Below are positions 35,870 to 44,405 of a stretch of DNA of 64,000 nt, one piece after another. The stretch's first letter is position 1; each line of letters begins with the position of its first letter. Source of the stretch: Pseudomonas sp. CCC3.1 (lineage in GTDB: Bacteria > Pseudomonadota > Gammaproteobacteria > Pseudomonadales > Pseudomonadaceae); contig NZ_CP133778.1 in NCBI RefSeq assembly GCF_034347405.1, positions 5,306,501 to 5,370,500 on the forward strand, read 5' to 3'. A program made the position numbers and the translations under genes. Under the pieces are notes generated by a model, which saw only the letters and a list, made by a program, of their open reading frames with translations, made no database searches and was not told the origin of the DNA.

Positions 35870-37483
35870 ATGCCACAGCTGCAACCCATCAAAAACGTGC
35901 TGTACATCATGTGCGACCAACTGCGTCGCGATTATTTGTCGTGCTACGGCCACCCGCATTTGCACACCCCCAATATCGACCGCCTGGCCGCGGCTGGCGT
36001 GCGTTTCAGCCGGGCCTATACCCAAGGCACGATTTGCGGCCCGTCACGCATGTCGGCGTACACCGGGCGTTATGTCAGCAGCCATCAGGTGGCCTGGAAC
36101 GCGGTGCCGTTGCCGCTGGAAGAACTGACCCTGGGCGATTACCTGCGCCCCCACGGGATTCGTACCGCGCTGGTGGGTAAAACCCACGCCACGGCCAACG
36201 TCGATGCCTTACAGCGTTTGGCGATTGATCCGAACAGCCAACAAGCCGAAATCTTCAATGAGGTGGGCTTTGAGGCCTACGCCCGCCACGACGGCATTTA
36301 CCCTGACAGCCCGTTGTTTGACGACAAGCGCGACTCTGCGCCCTACACCCAGTATTTAAAGGACTTGGGCTACGACGGTGCCAACCCGTGGCATGACTGG
36401 GCCAATGCAGGTGCGGGGGCAGATGGCGAAGTGCTCAGCGGCTGGAAAATGCGCAACGCGCACTTGCCGGCACGGGTGCAGGAACAGCATTCGGAAACAG
36501 TGTTCACCACCGACCGCGCCATCGACTTTATCCAGGAGCAAGGCGAGCAGCCGTGGTGCCTGCATTTGTCGTACATCAAGCCGCATTGGCCCTACATCGC
36601 CCCGGCGCCGTATCACGCGCTGTATGGCGCAGAGCAGGTGCTGGCGCCGATTCGCCCGAGTGCGGGCAAAGCCTGCGACCACCCGGTGTACAACGCGTTT
36701 CGCCAGCACGAAGAGAGCCAGAACTTTTCGCGGGACGAGGTGCGTTTGAATGTGATCCCGACGTACATGGGGCTGATCAAGCAGGTTGATGATCAATTGG
36801 GGCGGCTGTTTGACCTGCTGCAAAGCACGGGGCGCTGGGACGACACGCTGATTGTGTTCACCAGTGACCACGGCGACTTTTTGGGTGATCACTTTTTAGG
36901 CGAAAAAGAGTTTTTGCTGGAGCCTGCGGTGGGCGTGCCGCTGATCGTGCGTGACCCGCGTGCGGCGGCGGATGTGACGCGTGGCACGGTCGATCAACGC
37001 CTGGCGGAAACCATTGATGCCCTGCCGACTTTTTTGCAGGCGCTGGGGGTGACGGGGGCTGAGCACCGGTTGGAGGGTCGCTCGCTGATTCCGTTACTGC
37101 ATGGGCAAACGCCTGCGTGGCGCGAGTACGCGATCAGTGAATACGACTACGCGTTTCAGGCCCCGGCACGTGAACGCCTGGGCCAACCGATTGATCGTTG
37201 CCGCATGACCATGGTGCGCAGTGAGCGCTGGAAATACTTGGCGTATGACGGTTTTCGCCCGCAGCTGTTTGACTTGCGCAATGACCCGCAGGAGTTGAAT
37301 GACTTGGGTGAGGACCCGGCCTATGCCGCGGTGCGTGAGCAGCACATGGGGTATTTGTTTGACTGGCTTCGTGGGTTGAAGCGCCGCACCACCATCAGCC
37401 ATCAGGAAGTGGATCGCCGTGCGGAGAGCTTTCGGTATGGCGAGCCAGAGGTTGAGAAGGTGGTGCAGATCGGGGTGTGGTAA
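35870..37483 (+). CDS. Formylglycine-dependent sulfatase / phosphonate monoester hydrolase-like
   Basis: A 537-residue alkaline-phosphatase-superfamily hydrolase without a signal peptide, so cytoplasmic. The N-terminal metal site is seen in VLYIMCDQLRRDYLSCYGHP (Asp16), and the nucleophile motif is Cys56-Gly-Pro-Ser-Arg60 (TICGPSRMSAYTGRY); Cys56 must be oxidised to formylglycine. The second metal block is VFTSDHGDFLGDH (Asp-His). The position of the cysteine and the overall length resemble phosphonate monoester hydrolases, which also cleave sulfate monoesters. No formylglycine-generating enzyme gene is in the window. Lies between the LysR gene and atsK; probably releases sulfate from imported esters. 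Confidence 0.87.
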   Translation: MPQLQPIKNVLYIMCDQLRRDYLSCYGHPHLHTPNIDRLAAAGVRFSRAYTQGTICGPSRMSAYTGRYVSSHQVAWNAVPLPLEELTLGDYLRPHGIRTALVGKTHATANVDALQRLAIDPNSQQAEIFNEVGFEAYARHDGIYPDSPLFDDKRDSAPYTQYLKDLGYDGANPWHDWANAGAGADGEVLSGWKMRNAHLPARVQEQHSETVFTTDRAIDFIQEQGEQPWCLHLSYIKPHWPYIAPAPYHALYGAEQVLAPIRPSAGKACDHPVYNAFRQHEESQNFSRDEVRLNVIPTYMGLIKQVDDQLGRLFDLLQSTGRWDDTLIVFTSDHGDFLGDHFLGEKEFLLEPAVGVPLIVRDPRAAADVTRGTVDQRLAETIDALPTFLQALGVTGAEHRLEGRSLIPLLHGQTPAWREYAISEYDYAFQAPARERLGQPIDRCRMTMVRSERWKYLAYDGFRPQLFDLRNDPQELNDLGEDPAYAAVREQHMGYLFDWLRGLKRRTTISHQEVDRRAESFRYGEPEVEKVVQIGVW

Positions 37484-37494
37484 GTCCCTTTCTA

Positions 37495-37553
37495 AGACCG
37501 AGCTTGCTCGCGATCTTTAAGAGCAACAGATCGCGAGCAAGCTCGTTCCTACA
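37495..37553. repeat. Degenerate REP palindrome between convergent genes
   Basis: CGAGCTTGCTCGCGATC and GATCGCGAGCAAGCTCGTTC form the two arms; the outer GTAGGAG is missing on the left. It separates the convergent sulfatase and atsK genes. Confidence 0.8.
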
Positions 37554-37567
37554 AGGTTTTGTATGGG

Positions 37568-38473
37568 CTACACGCCTTTTGTGGTCTGGCTGCGGTGTCC
37601 TTGCACGCTAACTGGCACATCGCCCTGCAAGGTCACACGGCGCACGATGCGGTCTTGGGTGCCGTAGTCGTCGATGGCGTAATGCTGGGTCGAGCGGTTG
37701 TCCCAGATCGCGACGTCACCCGTATTCCAGCGCCAGCGCACGGTATTTTCCAAACGCGTCACGTGGCTTTGCAGCAGGTTGAACAGGTGCGCCGAATCAG
37801 ACGGCGAATAGCCCTTGATGCGTTTCACAAAATGCCCCAGCACCAAACTCTTTTCACCACTCACCGGGTGCACACGCACCACCGGATGCTCGGTTTCATA
37901 CACGGTTGAGGTGAAAACCTTGCGGTATTGCTCAATTTTTTCTGGTGAGACATCCGGCTTGGTGCTCGCGTAGTCGTATTCGTTGCTGTGTACGGCCCAC
38001 AGGTTGTCAGCCAGTTCTTGCAGGTTTTTAGGCAGTTTGGCGTACGCGCTGGCGGTGTTGGCCCACACCGTATCGCCCCCCGACGCCGGGGCCAGTACGG
38101 AGCGCAGTACCGACGCTTTGGGGTACGCGTCAACGAAGGTCACGTCGGTGTGCCACGAGTTGGCGCGCTGGCCCTGGGCGCCGTCCAGTTCCATCAAAAA
38201 GCGCGTGCCGTCACGCACGGGCACGGTGGGGTGAGCAATCGGGTCGCCGAGCAGTTGCGCGAAGGCTTCCTGGCTTTGGTCATCGAGGTGAGTCTGGTCG
38301 CGGAAGAAAATCACTTTGTGGGTCAGCAACGCCTGTTGAATCGCGTCGACGGTGCTGGCGTCCAGATCGCCCGACAGTTTGATCCCGCGGATCTCGGCGC
38401 CAATGCGCCCGGCCACCGGGTGTATTTCAAGTGTTTGAACGTCTGGTTTTACGGCTAAAGCGGCAGTGCTCAT
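37568..38473 (-). CDS. atsK: Alpha-ketoglutarate-dependent alkylsulfatase AtsK (TauD family)
   Basis: Fe(II)/2-oxoglutarate dioxygenase that hydroxylates alkyl sulfate esters so that they break down to an aldehyde and sulfate. The 301-residue protein matches AtsK of P. putida in length and in every catalytic position: His108 and Asp110 (NSWHTDVTF), His264 (STQHYAIDD) for iron, Arg275 and Arg279 for 2-oxoglutarate. It follows atsR by 52 bp on the same strand, so import and cleavage are co-expressed. TauD itself (taurine) is a close relative, but the AtsRBC neighbours favour AtsK. Confidence 0.93.
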   Translation of the reverse strand: MSTAALAVKPDVQTLEIHPVAGRIGAEIRGIKLSGDLDASTVDAIQQALLTHKVIFFRDQTHLDDQSQEAFAQLLGDPIAHPTVPVRDGTRFLMELDGAQGQRANSWHTDVTFVDAYPKASVLRSVLAPASGGDTVWANTASAYAKLPKNLQELADNLWAVHSNEYDYASTKPDVSPEKIEQYRKVFTSTVYETEHPVVRVHPVSGEKSLVLGHFVKRIKGYSPSDSAHLFNLLQSHVTRLENTVRWRWNTGDVAIWDNRSTQHYAIDDYGTQDRIVRRVTLQGDVPVSVQGHRSQTTKGV

Positions 38474-38525
38474 TGGATGACCCTCATTGTTTTGACGGCT
38501 TACGGTTTGAGTGCGACGAAAAGGC

Positions 38526-39548
38526 TTAGCGGGAGGCGGCTGCCAGCGGCGGTGTGACCCATTCGCTGACCTGGAACGGTTTGCGGATCAGGCGTTGCTC
38601 GGCGGCCAGGGTGACGGAGTCCTGTAATTTGCCGAGGAACACCGGGTCGAGTTGCGAGACGAAGATTTCGCTGAATTTCTGATCTTGCGTGTCTTTTTCA
38701 AGGATGTGCGCCGGGTAGTTGGCCAGCCCGGAGACCAGCGCGATGTAGGCCGGTTTGTTGGCGTCGTTGGTCAGCCATTGCACGCCTTGTTCCTGGGCTT
38801 TAAGCAGTTTGGCCACGGCTTGCGGGTGGGCATCGACAAAGGCACCCGAGGCCACCAGCACGCTTTGCACGCTGCCCGCGTTGTTCAGGTCTTTGGTGTT
38901 CAGCGGGATGTCTGCCAAGCCTTTGGCCTGCAACGAACTCAAGTTGGAGCCGCCCCACGAGGCGTCGATTTGTTTGGCTGCCAGCGCGGCCACTGAGGCG
39001 TTGAAGTCCAGGTTGATGATTTTGAGGTCTTTCTCGGTCAGGCCCACGCTGGCCAGCGCGGCGTCAAACGACAGTTGGGTAGCGGTGCCGCGAAACAGCC
39101 CGACCCGTTTGCCTTTGAGGTCTTGCAGGGTTTTGATCCCCGAACCCGGCACCACGGCCAAATACTGTTTGTTGTCGCGTGCGGCGGCACTCAACAGGCG
39201 TGTGTCCAGGCCGTTGGCTTTACCGATGATGGCGGCCAGATCGCCCAGATAAGCGAAATCGACCTGGCCGTTGGCGAAGGCCTCGTTGATCACCGGGCCT
39301 GCGCCTTTGAAGTACTTCCATTCAATGGTGACGCCGTCGTCGGCGAAGGCTTTTTCCAGCAACTGCTGGCTGCGCAGCACGTCGCTGATCCCGCCGCCGC
39401 TGTGTTGGCTGCCCGCGCTGAGGTCGGGCACGGCGATGCGGATTTGCTTTAAGTCATCGGCGTGGCCCAGCAATGGCAAGCAGCCCAGCAAGCCCGCTAA
39501 GGCAGGTGCGGCCAGGCGGCGAAAGGCGTGTTTGAGAGGGATTGGCAT
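38526..39548 (-). CDS. atsR: Sulfate-ester ABC transporter substrate-binding protein AtsR
   Basis: Periplasmic binding protein of the SsuA/TauA type, 340 residues with a signal peptide (hydrophobic core LAAPALAGLLGCLPLLGHA, cut near GHA-DD). The mature part has KYFKGAGPVINEAFANGQVD and FAYLGDLAAIIGKANGL, typical of sulfonate/sulfate-ester binding proteins. It is divergent from atsB across a 307-bp spacer and heads the atsR-atsK unit. Binding of alkyl or aryl sulfate esters is inferred from the cluster. Confidence 0.88.
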   Translation of the reverse strand: MPIPLKHAFRRLAAPALAGLLGCLPLLGHADDLKQIRIAVPDLSAGSQHSGGGISDVLRSQQLLEKAFADDGVTIEWKYFKGAGPVINEAFANGQVDFAYLGDLAAIIGKANGLDTRLLSAAARDNKQYLAVVPGSGIKTLQDLKGKRVGLFRGTATQLSFDAALASVGLTEKDLKIINLDFNASVAALAAKQIDASWGGSNLSSLQAKGLADIPLNTKDLNNAGSVQSVLVASGAFVDAHPQAVAKLLKAQEQGVQWLTNDANKPAYIALVSGLANYPAHILEKDTQDQKFSEIFVSQLDPVFLGKLQDSVTLAAEQRLIRKPFQVSEWVTPPLAAASR

Positions 39549-39855
39549 GGGTGCAGCTCCTGAATACGGCGGGCATTGAGGAGCAAAAAGTAGGCATAAG
39601 ATGTAGCGAACAATAAATACTAAAAGCTCACAATTTAGTAACTAAAAGGAATAAGCGTTCTAGTCTGCGGCTGTCGGCCTGATATGCATAAGCCGCACTG
39701 AAAATATTCATTTAATGCATTGGCAGCGGGTCTCAAGACACGGCATAAAGGACGGCCTTATCTCTGATAGATATGAATATCAATATTTATAGATCAAACG
39801 GGAATATAAATAGAACGTTTGGTTGCGCCCGCACAACCGACAACGGAGGTCTGCG
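39549..39855. promoter_or_regulatory. Divergent atsR-atsB control region
   Basis: AT-rich 307-bp spacer between the two divergent transporter units. It contains two ATGCAT hexamers (39684-39689, 39715-39720), several A/T tracts (AATATTCATTTAA, ATATGAATATCAATATTTAT) that could supply -10/-35 boxes in both directions, and GGAGG 7 nt before the atsB start. No clear sigma-54 promoter (GG-N10-GC) was found. Confidence 0.5.
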
Positions 39856-41454
39856 ATGGCTAAAGCTTCGCTGCTCAATTTGCCTTTGACTGACCCAGCG
39901 TTGGGTGTGAAGGCCTGGTTACCTAACGTCAGTCAGCGCGCACTGCCGTGGTTATTGCCGATAGGCCTTTTTTTTCTATGGTGGTTGGCCGCTCGCGAGC
40001 AATGGATGAGCGAGCAGATTTTGCCGCCGCCTTCGCTGGTCTGGCAAAGCGCGCTGGAGTTGGGCGCGGGTGAGCTGTGGGGGCATTTGGCGATCAGCCT
40101 GCAACGTCTGTTCTTTGGTTTGCTGGTCGGCGTCGGTATAGGCGCGGTGCTGGGCGCCACGCTGGGTTTGAGCCGTGCGGCGGAACGGCTGGTTTTACCG
40201 ACCTTCAGCGCACTGGCGCAAGTCCCAACCTTGGCCTGGATCCCGCTGTTCATGGTGTTTTTTGGCATCGGTGAAGTGCTCAAGCTGGTGGTGCTGATCA
40301 AGGCGATTGTGGTGCCCATCACGTTGCACACGCTGGTTGCGGTGCGCGATGCTCAGCCCAAGTTGCGTGAAGCCGCGCAGGTGCTGCGCTTGCCGCTGCA
40401 CCTTAAAGTTCGCCGACTGATCGTGCCTGCCGCCCTGCCCGGTTTTATGGCCGGTTTGCGTCTGGCGCTGGCGGCTGGCTGGACCTCGTTGCTGGCCGTG
40501 GAGTTGCTGGCCTCCAGCGAAGGTATCGGCTACTTGATGGTCTATGCGCGGCAGTTGTTCATGCTCGATATTGTGTTTGTGTGCATCGTGGTGATTGGCG
40601 TGATCGGCGTCTCGATGGATCGCGGCATTGGCTGGCTGGATCAAAAACTGGTGCATTGGCCGCATGCGGCGACCGCGCAATTGACCCGTGGCCCGCGTTC
40701 GACCGGCTGGCAGCGTCTGCAATCAGGGTGGTTGCCGCTGTTTCTGCTGGCGCTGTGGCAAGTCGCGGTGACGCAAGCGTGGGTCGACCCGCAGATTCTA
40801 TTGAGCCCGTGGGCAGTGGTGCACAGCACCTGGAGCGGTCTGGTTGATGGCAGCTTGCCGACGGCGATGGCTTTGAGCCTCAAGCGCACCTTGGGTGGTT
40901 TGTTGCTGGGCGGCGGTTTGGGTTTTGTCGGTGGCGTGGTGCTGGGGTTGTCGCCGACCTGCGAACGGTTGTTGGGGCCGAGCCTGTCGGCGCTGCGCCA
41001 GATTGCGATTTTTGCGTGGGTACCGTTACTCACGGCATGGTTTGGCCTGGGCGAGTTGTCGAAGTGGGTTTTCGTCGCCCTGGCCGCTTTTTTCCCGCTG
41101 TTTATTGCCACCCAACGCAGTGTGGCCAACCTTTCGCCGCAGTTGCGTGAAGCGGCGCAGGTGATGCGCCTGAGTTTGTGGCAACGCTTGCGCCTGCTGG
41201 TGTTGCCGGGCGCCGCGCCGGGGATCTTCGCCGGGCTGCGCCTGAGCCTGATCTACGCCTGGCTGGGCACCATCGGTGCGGAATACTTTATGCCGTCCAA
41301 TGGTGGCATCGGCAGCCTGATGATCGGCGCCCAACAACTGCTGCGCATGGACACCATCCTCAGCGGCATGCTGCTGGTGGGCCTGACCGGCGCCCTGCTG
41401 AACCTGATTGGCCAACGCCTTGAAACCCGCGCAACCCGCTGGAGAAATGCATGA
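39856..41454 (+). CDS. atsB: Sulfate-ester ABC transporter permease AtsB (two fused permease domains)
   Basis: Inner-membrane permease of 532 residues carrying two complete BPD_transp_1 domains in one chain, where most relatives have one domain of about 260 residues. The EAA cytoplasmic loops that dock the ATPase occur twice: LREAAQVLRLPLHLKVRRLI and LREAAQVMRLSLWQRLRLLV. The fusion is known for AtsB of P. putida. The ATG at 39856 (MAKASLLNLPLTDPALGVKA) has GGAGG upstream; an ATG 33 bp earlier is not preferred. The stop overlaps atsC as ATGA. Confidence 0.9.
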   Translation: MAKASLLNLPLTDPALGVKAWLPNVSQRALPWLLPIGLFFLWWLAAREQWMSEQILPPPSLVWQSALELGAGELWGHLAISLQRLFFGLLVGVGIGAVLGATLGLSRAAERLVLPTFSALAQVPTLAWIPLFMVFFGIGEVLKLVVLIKAIVVPITLHTLVAVRDAQPKLREAAQVLRLPLHLKVRRLIVPAALPGFMAGLRLALAAGWTSLLAVELLASSEGIGYLMVYARQLFMLDIVFVCIVVIGVIGVSMDRGIGWLDQKLVHWPHAATAQLTRGPRSTGWQRLQSGWLPLFLLALWQVAVTQAWVDPQILLSPWAVVHSTWSGLVDGSLPTAMALSLKRTLGGLLLGGGLGFVGGVVLGLSPTCERLLGPSLSALRQIAIFAWVPLLTAWFGLGELSKWVFVALAAFFPLFIATQRSVANLSPQLREAAQVMRLSLWQRLRLLVLPGAAPGIFAGLRLSLIYAWLGTIGAEYFMPSNGGIGSLMIGAQQLLRMDTILSGMLLVGLTGALLNLIGQRLETRATRWRNA

Positions 41455-42266
41455 ACGCACCTATCGTCAGTTTTAATCAGGTCGGTAAATCCTTCGAAGT
41501 GGACGGCCTGGAACTGGAAGCCATACGCGATTTCAATTTGCAGATTGCGGAAGGTGAGTTTGTCGCCATTGTCGGTTCCAGCGGCTGTGGCAAGTCGACC
41601 TTGCTGCGTTTGCTGGTGGGGCTCGACACTGAGTTTCGCGGCTCGATTGAAGTGGATGGCAAGGCCGTCAACGGCGTCGGCAGCGAGCGTGGGATCGTGT
41701 TTCAGGAACACCGTCTGTTCCCGTGGTTGAGCGTTGAAGACAACATTGGCCTGGGGCTGGTGAATGAACCGCTGACTGCGGCCGAGCGTCAGCAGCGGGT
41801 CGCGGCGTTTATTGAACTGGTGGGCTTGAAAGACTTCGCCCGGGCGTTTCCGCATCAACTGTCCGGCGGTATGGCGCAGCGCGTGGCGATCGCTCGCGGG
41901 CTGGTGGCCAGCCCACGGATTTTGCTGCTGGACGAGCCGTTCGGGGCGCTGGATGCCCTGACCCGCCAGCAAATGCAGGACGAGCTGCTGGCGATTCGCG
42001 AGCGGGCCAAAATCACCACCGTGTTGGTGACGCATGACGTCGAAGAGGCGATTTTTCTGGCTGACCGCGTGGTAGTGCTGGAACCGCGCCCCGGGCGGAT
42101 CAAGCAAGTGGTCAACATCGACCTGCCCCATCCGCGTCATCGCAGCAGTTTTGAGTTTCATCAACTGCGTGAAGAGCTGTTGCATGAATTGACCCGTGAA
42201 GGGCCCTATCAGCCGCCGGTGCGCGAGCAGATTCGGGATTTGCCGCTGGCGTTTATTGCCTGCTGA
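41451..42266 (+). CDS. atsC: Sulfate-ester ABC transporter ATPase AtsC
   Basis: ATP-binding subunit of 271 residues, SsuB/TauB type. Walker A GSSGCGKST, Q-loop FQEHRLFPWL, signature LSGGMAQRVAIARGL, Walker B ILLLDEPFGALDALT and the H-loop LVTHDVEEA are all present. It is coupled to atsB by a 4-nt overlap, and completes the AtsRBC importer with the divergent atsR. Confidence 0.93.
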   Translation: MNAPIVSFNQVGKSFEVDGLELEAIRDFNLQIAEGEFVAIVGSSGCGKSTLLRLLVGLDTEFRGSIEVDGKAVNGVGSERGIVFQEHRLFPWLSVEDNIGLGLVNEPLTAAERQQRVAAFIELVGLKDFARAFPHQLSGGMAQRVAIARGLVASPRILLLDEPFGALDALTRQQMQDELLAIRERAKITTVLVTHDVEEAIFLADRVVVLEPRPGRIKQVVNIDLPHPRHRSSFEFHQLREELLHELTREGPYQPPVREQIRDLPLAFIAC

Positions 42267-42296
42267 TACACCTGTCTCGTGCAGAAAGTCGATTTC

Positions 42297-42442
42297 GTAG
42301 CAGTTGTCGAGCCTGCGAGGCTACGTCCGATTGCGAAGCGATCGTAAACCCTAAGTGCAGGGTTTAACTGACCCACCACAGTGCTTGATTTTACGACTGC
42401 TACGCAGCCGGACGCAGCCTCGCAAGCTTGGCAGCTGCTACG
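42297..42442. repeat. Long palindrome (GTAGCAGTTGTCGAGCC class)
   Basis: Arms CGTAGCAGTTGTCGAGCCTG (from 42297) and GCAAGCTTGGCAGCTGCTAC (to 42441) enclose a smaller hairpin AAACCCT-AAGTGC-AGGGTTT at about 42347-42366. This is a fourth dispersed palindrome family; it fills most of the 258-bp gap after atsC. Confidence 0.8.
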
Positions 42443-42524
42443 GGTGCACGCGCCGTAGATCTGCGGCAGCTCCCACTAGGGCGTATTACACTCAGCTCAT
42501 TGTCCCCCGCAAAGAGCTTGCGCC

Positions 42525-43016
42525 ATGAAAAGCCTGATCGACCATCTGAGCCAATACGCCGCTTATCACCGCGATAAGCGCAATATCGTCACCCACTTTG
42601 TGGGCATCCCGCTGATTGTCATTGCCGTGGCCGTGCTGTTATCGCGGCCGCAATGGGCGGGTATCTCGCCTGCCGTTTTAGTGATGATCGCCAGTGCCGT
42701 GTTTTACCTGCGCCTTGAAGTGCGCCTGGGTTTAGTGATGACCGTTTTGCTGGGCTTGGCCGTATGGCTGGGGCACACGTTGGCGGCCTTGAGTACGGGG
42801 GCGTGGTTGAGCTGGGGAGTTGGGCTGTTTGTGCTCGGCTGGGTGATTCAGTTTGTCGGGCATTACTACGAAGGGCGAAAACCGGCGTTTATCGACGACG
42901 TGACCGGCCTGATCGTGGGGCCATTGTTTGTGGTGGTGGAGTTGGGTTTTTTGCTGGGCTGGCGCGGCGATTTGCAGCGCGAGATAGACGCGCGGCTGAG
43001 TGCGCCGATCTTGTAG
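42525..43016 (+). CDS. Mpo1-like membrane protein (DUF962)
   Basis: A 163-residue membrane protein of the DUF962/YGL010w family with about four hydrophobic helices. The conserved histidines are in YHRDKRNIVTHFVGIPLIVI and QFVGHYYEGRKPA, as in yeast Mpo1, an Fe(II) peroxide-dependent dioxygenase acting on 2-hydroxy fatty acids. Whether the bacterial proteins share that activity is not established here. The stop codon TAG is part of the REP palindrome (TTGTAGGAGCG), so the gene's end was set by the repeat. Confidence 0.85.
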   Translation: MKSLIDHLSQYAAYHRDKRNIVTHFVGIPLIVIAVAVLLSRPQWAGISPAVLVMIASAVFYLRLEVRLGLVMTVLLGLAVWLGHTLAALSTGAWLSWGVGLFVLGWVIQFVGHYYEGRKPAFIDDVTGLIVGPLFVVVELGFLLGWRGDLQREIDARLSAPIL

Positions 43017-43080
43017 GAGCGAGCTTGCCTCGCGATCTTTTGATCTTCTAAAAGATCGCGAGGCAAGCTCGCTCCTACAG
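43012..43080. repeat. REP palindrome pair overlapping a gene end
   Basis: Arms TGTAGGAGCGAGCTTGCCTC and complement, turn around CTTTTGATCTTCTAAAAG. The first TAG is the stop codon of the Mpo1-like gene. It separates that gene from the convergent HAD hydrolase. Confidence 0.9.
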
Positions 43081-43088
43081 TTTTGGTG

Positions 43089-43733
43089 TTATCTGAATGC
43101 TTGGTGCAGCTCATCCAACGTCTCAAAGTGGTACGTGGGCGCATGCGAGTTCAGCTCTTCGAAGCTGCCAAAGCCATAGCCCACTGCCGCTGCATCTAGG
43201 CCATTTTCGCTGGCGCCGATGAGGTCGTGCTTGCGGTCGCCGATCATCACGGTCTGCGTCGGGTCCAATCTTTCCTCTGCCATCAGGTGTGCAATCAGTT
43301 CGACCTTGTTGGTGCGCGTGCCGTCCAGTTCGCTGCCGTAAATCACCTTAAAGTGCTTGGCGAAGTCAAAATGTCGGGCGATTTCACGGGCGTAAATCTG
43401 CGGCTTTGAGGTGGCGATATACAGCTGGCGGTCCTGCCCGACCAGTGCTTCAAGCAGCGGCGTGACGCCGTCAAATACGCGGTTTTCGTACAGGCCAGTC
43501 ACCGAAAAACGCTCGCGGTAAAAGCCCACGGCCTCCCACGCCTGGGCTTCGCTGAACGAATAAAACTCCATAAAGGCTTGCAGCAAGGGCGGGCCGATGA
43601 AGTGTTCGAGTTTGCGCAGGTCAGGCTCATCGATGCCCATTTTGCTCAGGCTGTACTGGATTGAACGGGTGATGCCCTCGCGCGGGTCGGTCAGGGTGCC
43701 GTCGAGGTCGAATAATACGTTCTGGTATTTCAT
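43089..43733 (-). CDS. HAD-superfamily hydrolase (phosphoglycolate phosphatase-like)
   Basis: A 214-residue HAD-IA phosphatase. Motif I is FDLDGTLTDP (nucleophile and acid/base aspartates), motif II is YIATSKPQ, motif III Lys is in GTRTNKVELIA, and motif IV is VMIGDRKHDLIGA. The cap domain is the four-helix type. The substrate could be a nucleotide or phosphoglycolate; the sequence does not decide. It follows the gamma carbonic anhydrase by 21 bp on the same strand, as does PA0065 next to PA0066 in P. aeruginosa. Confidence 0.88.
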   Translation of the reverse strand: MKYQNVLFDLDGTLTDPREGITRSIQYSLSKMGIDEPDLRKLEHFIGPPLLQAFMEFYSFSEAQAWEAVGFYRERFSVTGLYENRVFDGVTPLLEALVGQDRQLYIATSKPQIYAREIARHFDFAKHFKVIYGSELDGTRTNKVELIAHLMAEERLDPTQTVMIGDRKHDLIGASENGLDAAAVGYGFGSFEELNSHAPTYHFETLDELHQAFR

Positions 43734-43754
43734 GCAGGCTCCAAAATAGGCGGC

Positions 43755-44303
43755 TTAAAGGGGCAGGTCGTAGCCTTCGGCCATGTGCTGGTCTTTGAGT
43801 TTTACGTAGTTGCCGGCGCTGTAGGTGAAAAAGGCTTTCTCTTTTTCAGTCAGTTCGCGCACTTGTTTGACCGGGCTGCCGACATACAAAAAACCGCTGA
43901 CCAGCCGCTTGCCCGGTGGCACCAGGCTGCCTGCGCCGACGATCACGTCGTCTTCAATCACAGCGCCGTCCATCACGATGCTGCCCATGCCGATCAAGAT
44001 GCGGCTGCCTACGCTGCAACCATGCAGCATGACTTTGTGGGCGATGGTCACGTCATCGCCGATCAGCAGCGGGAAACCCTCGGGGTTGAATGGCCCGGCA
44101 TGGGTGATGTGCAGCACGCAGCCGTCTTGCACGCTGGTGCGCGCACCGATGCGGATGCGGTGCATGTCGCCGCGAATCACGGTCAATGGCCAGATAGAAC
44201 TGTCGGCCCCAATCTCGACATCGCCAATCACGACCGCCGAACGATCGACAAAGGCGCGTGCGCCCAATAAGGGTGTGTGCTGCTGGAACGGACGGATGGA
44301 CAC
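43755..44303 (-). CDS. Gamma-class carbonic anhydrase-like protein
   Basis: A 182-residue left-handed beta-helix protein of the gamma carbonic anhydrase / PaaY / YrdA family. Hexapeptide repeats run through most of it (for example IGDVEIGADSSIWPLTVIRG). The zinc-binding histidines appear in VLHITHAGPFN and IGDDVTIAHKVMLHGCSVG. It heads a two-gene unit with the HAD hydrolase and is divergent from prlC. Activity on CO2 or on a CoA ester cannot be settled here. Confidence 0.9.
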   Translation of the reverse strand: MSIRPFQQHTPLLGARAFVDRSAVVIGDVEIGADSSIWPLTVIRGDMHRIRIGARTSVQDGCVLHITHAGPFNPEGFPLLIGDDVTIAHKVMLHGCSVGSRILIGMGSIVMDGAVIEDDVIVGAGSLVPPGKRLVSGFLYVGSPVKQVRELTEKEKAFFTYSAGNYVKLKDQHMAEGYDLPL

Positions 44304-44405
44304 AAATAGCTTCCTTCTTTAGCAGTAATAGCGGGGCTGAGTGCTGCGCAGAGCGTCGATTGTAATTAAGATGGCCCAATGTTTCTTCCAGCCAAGGTGC
44401 CAAAC

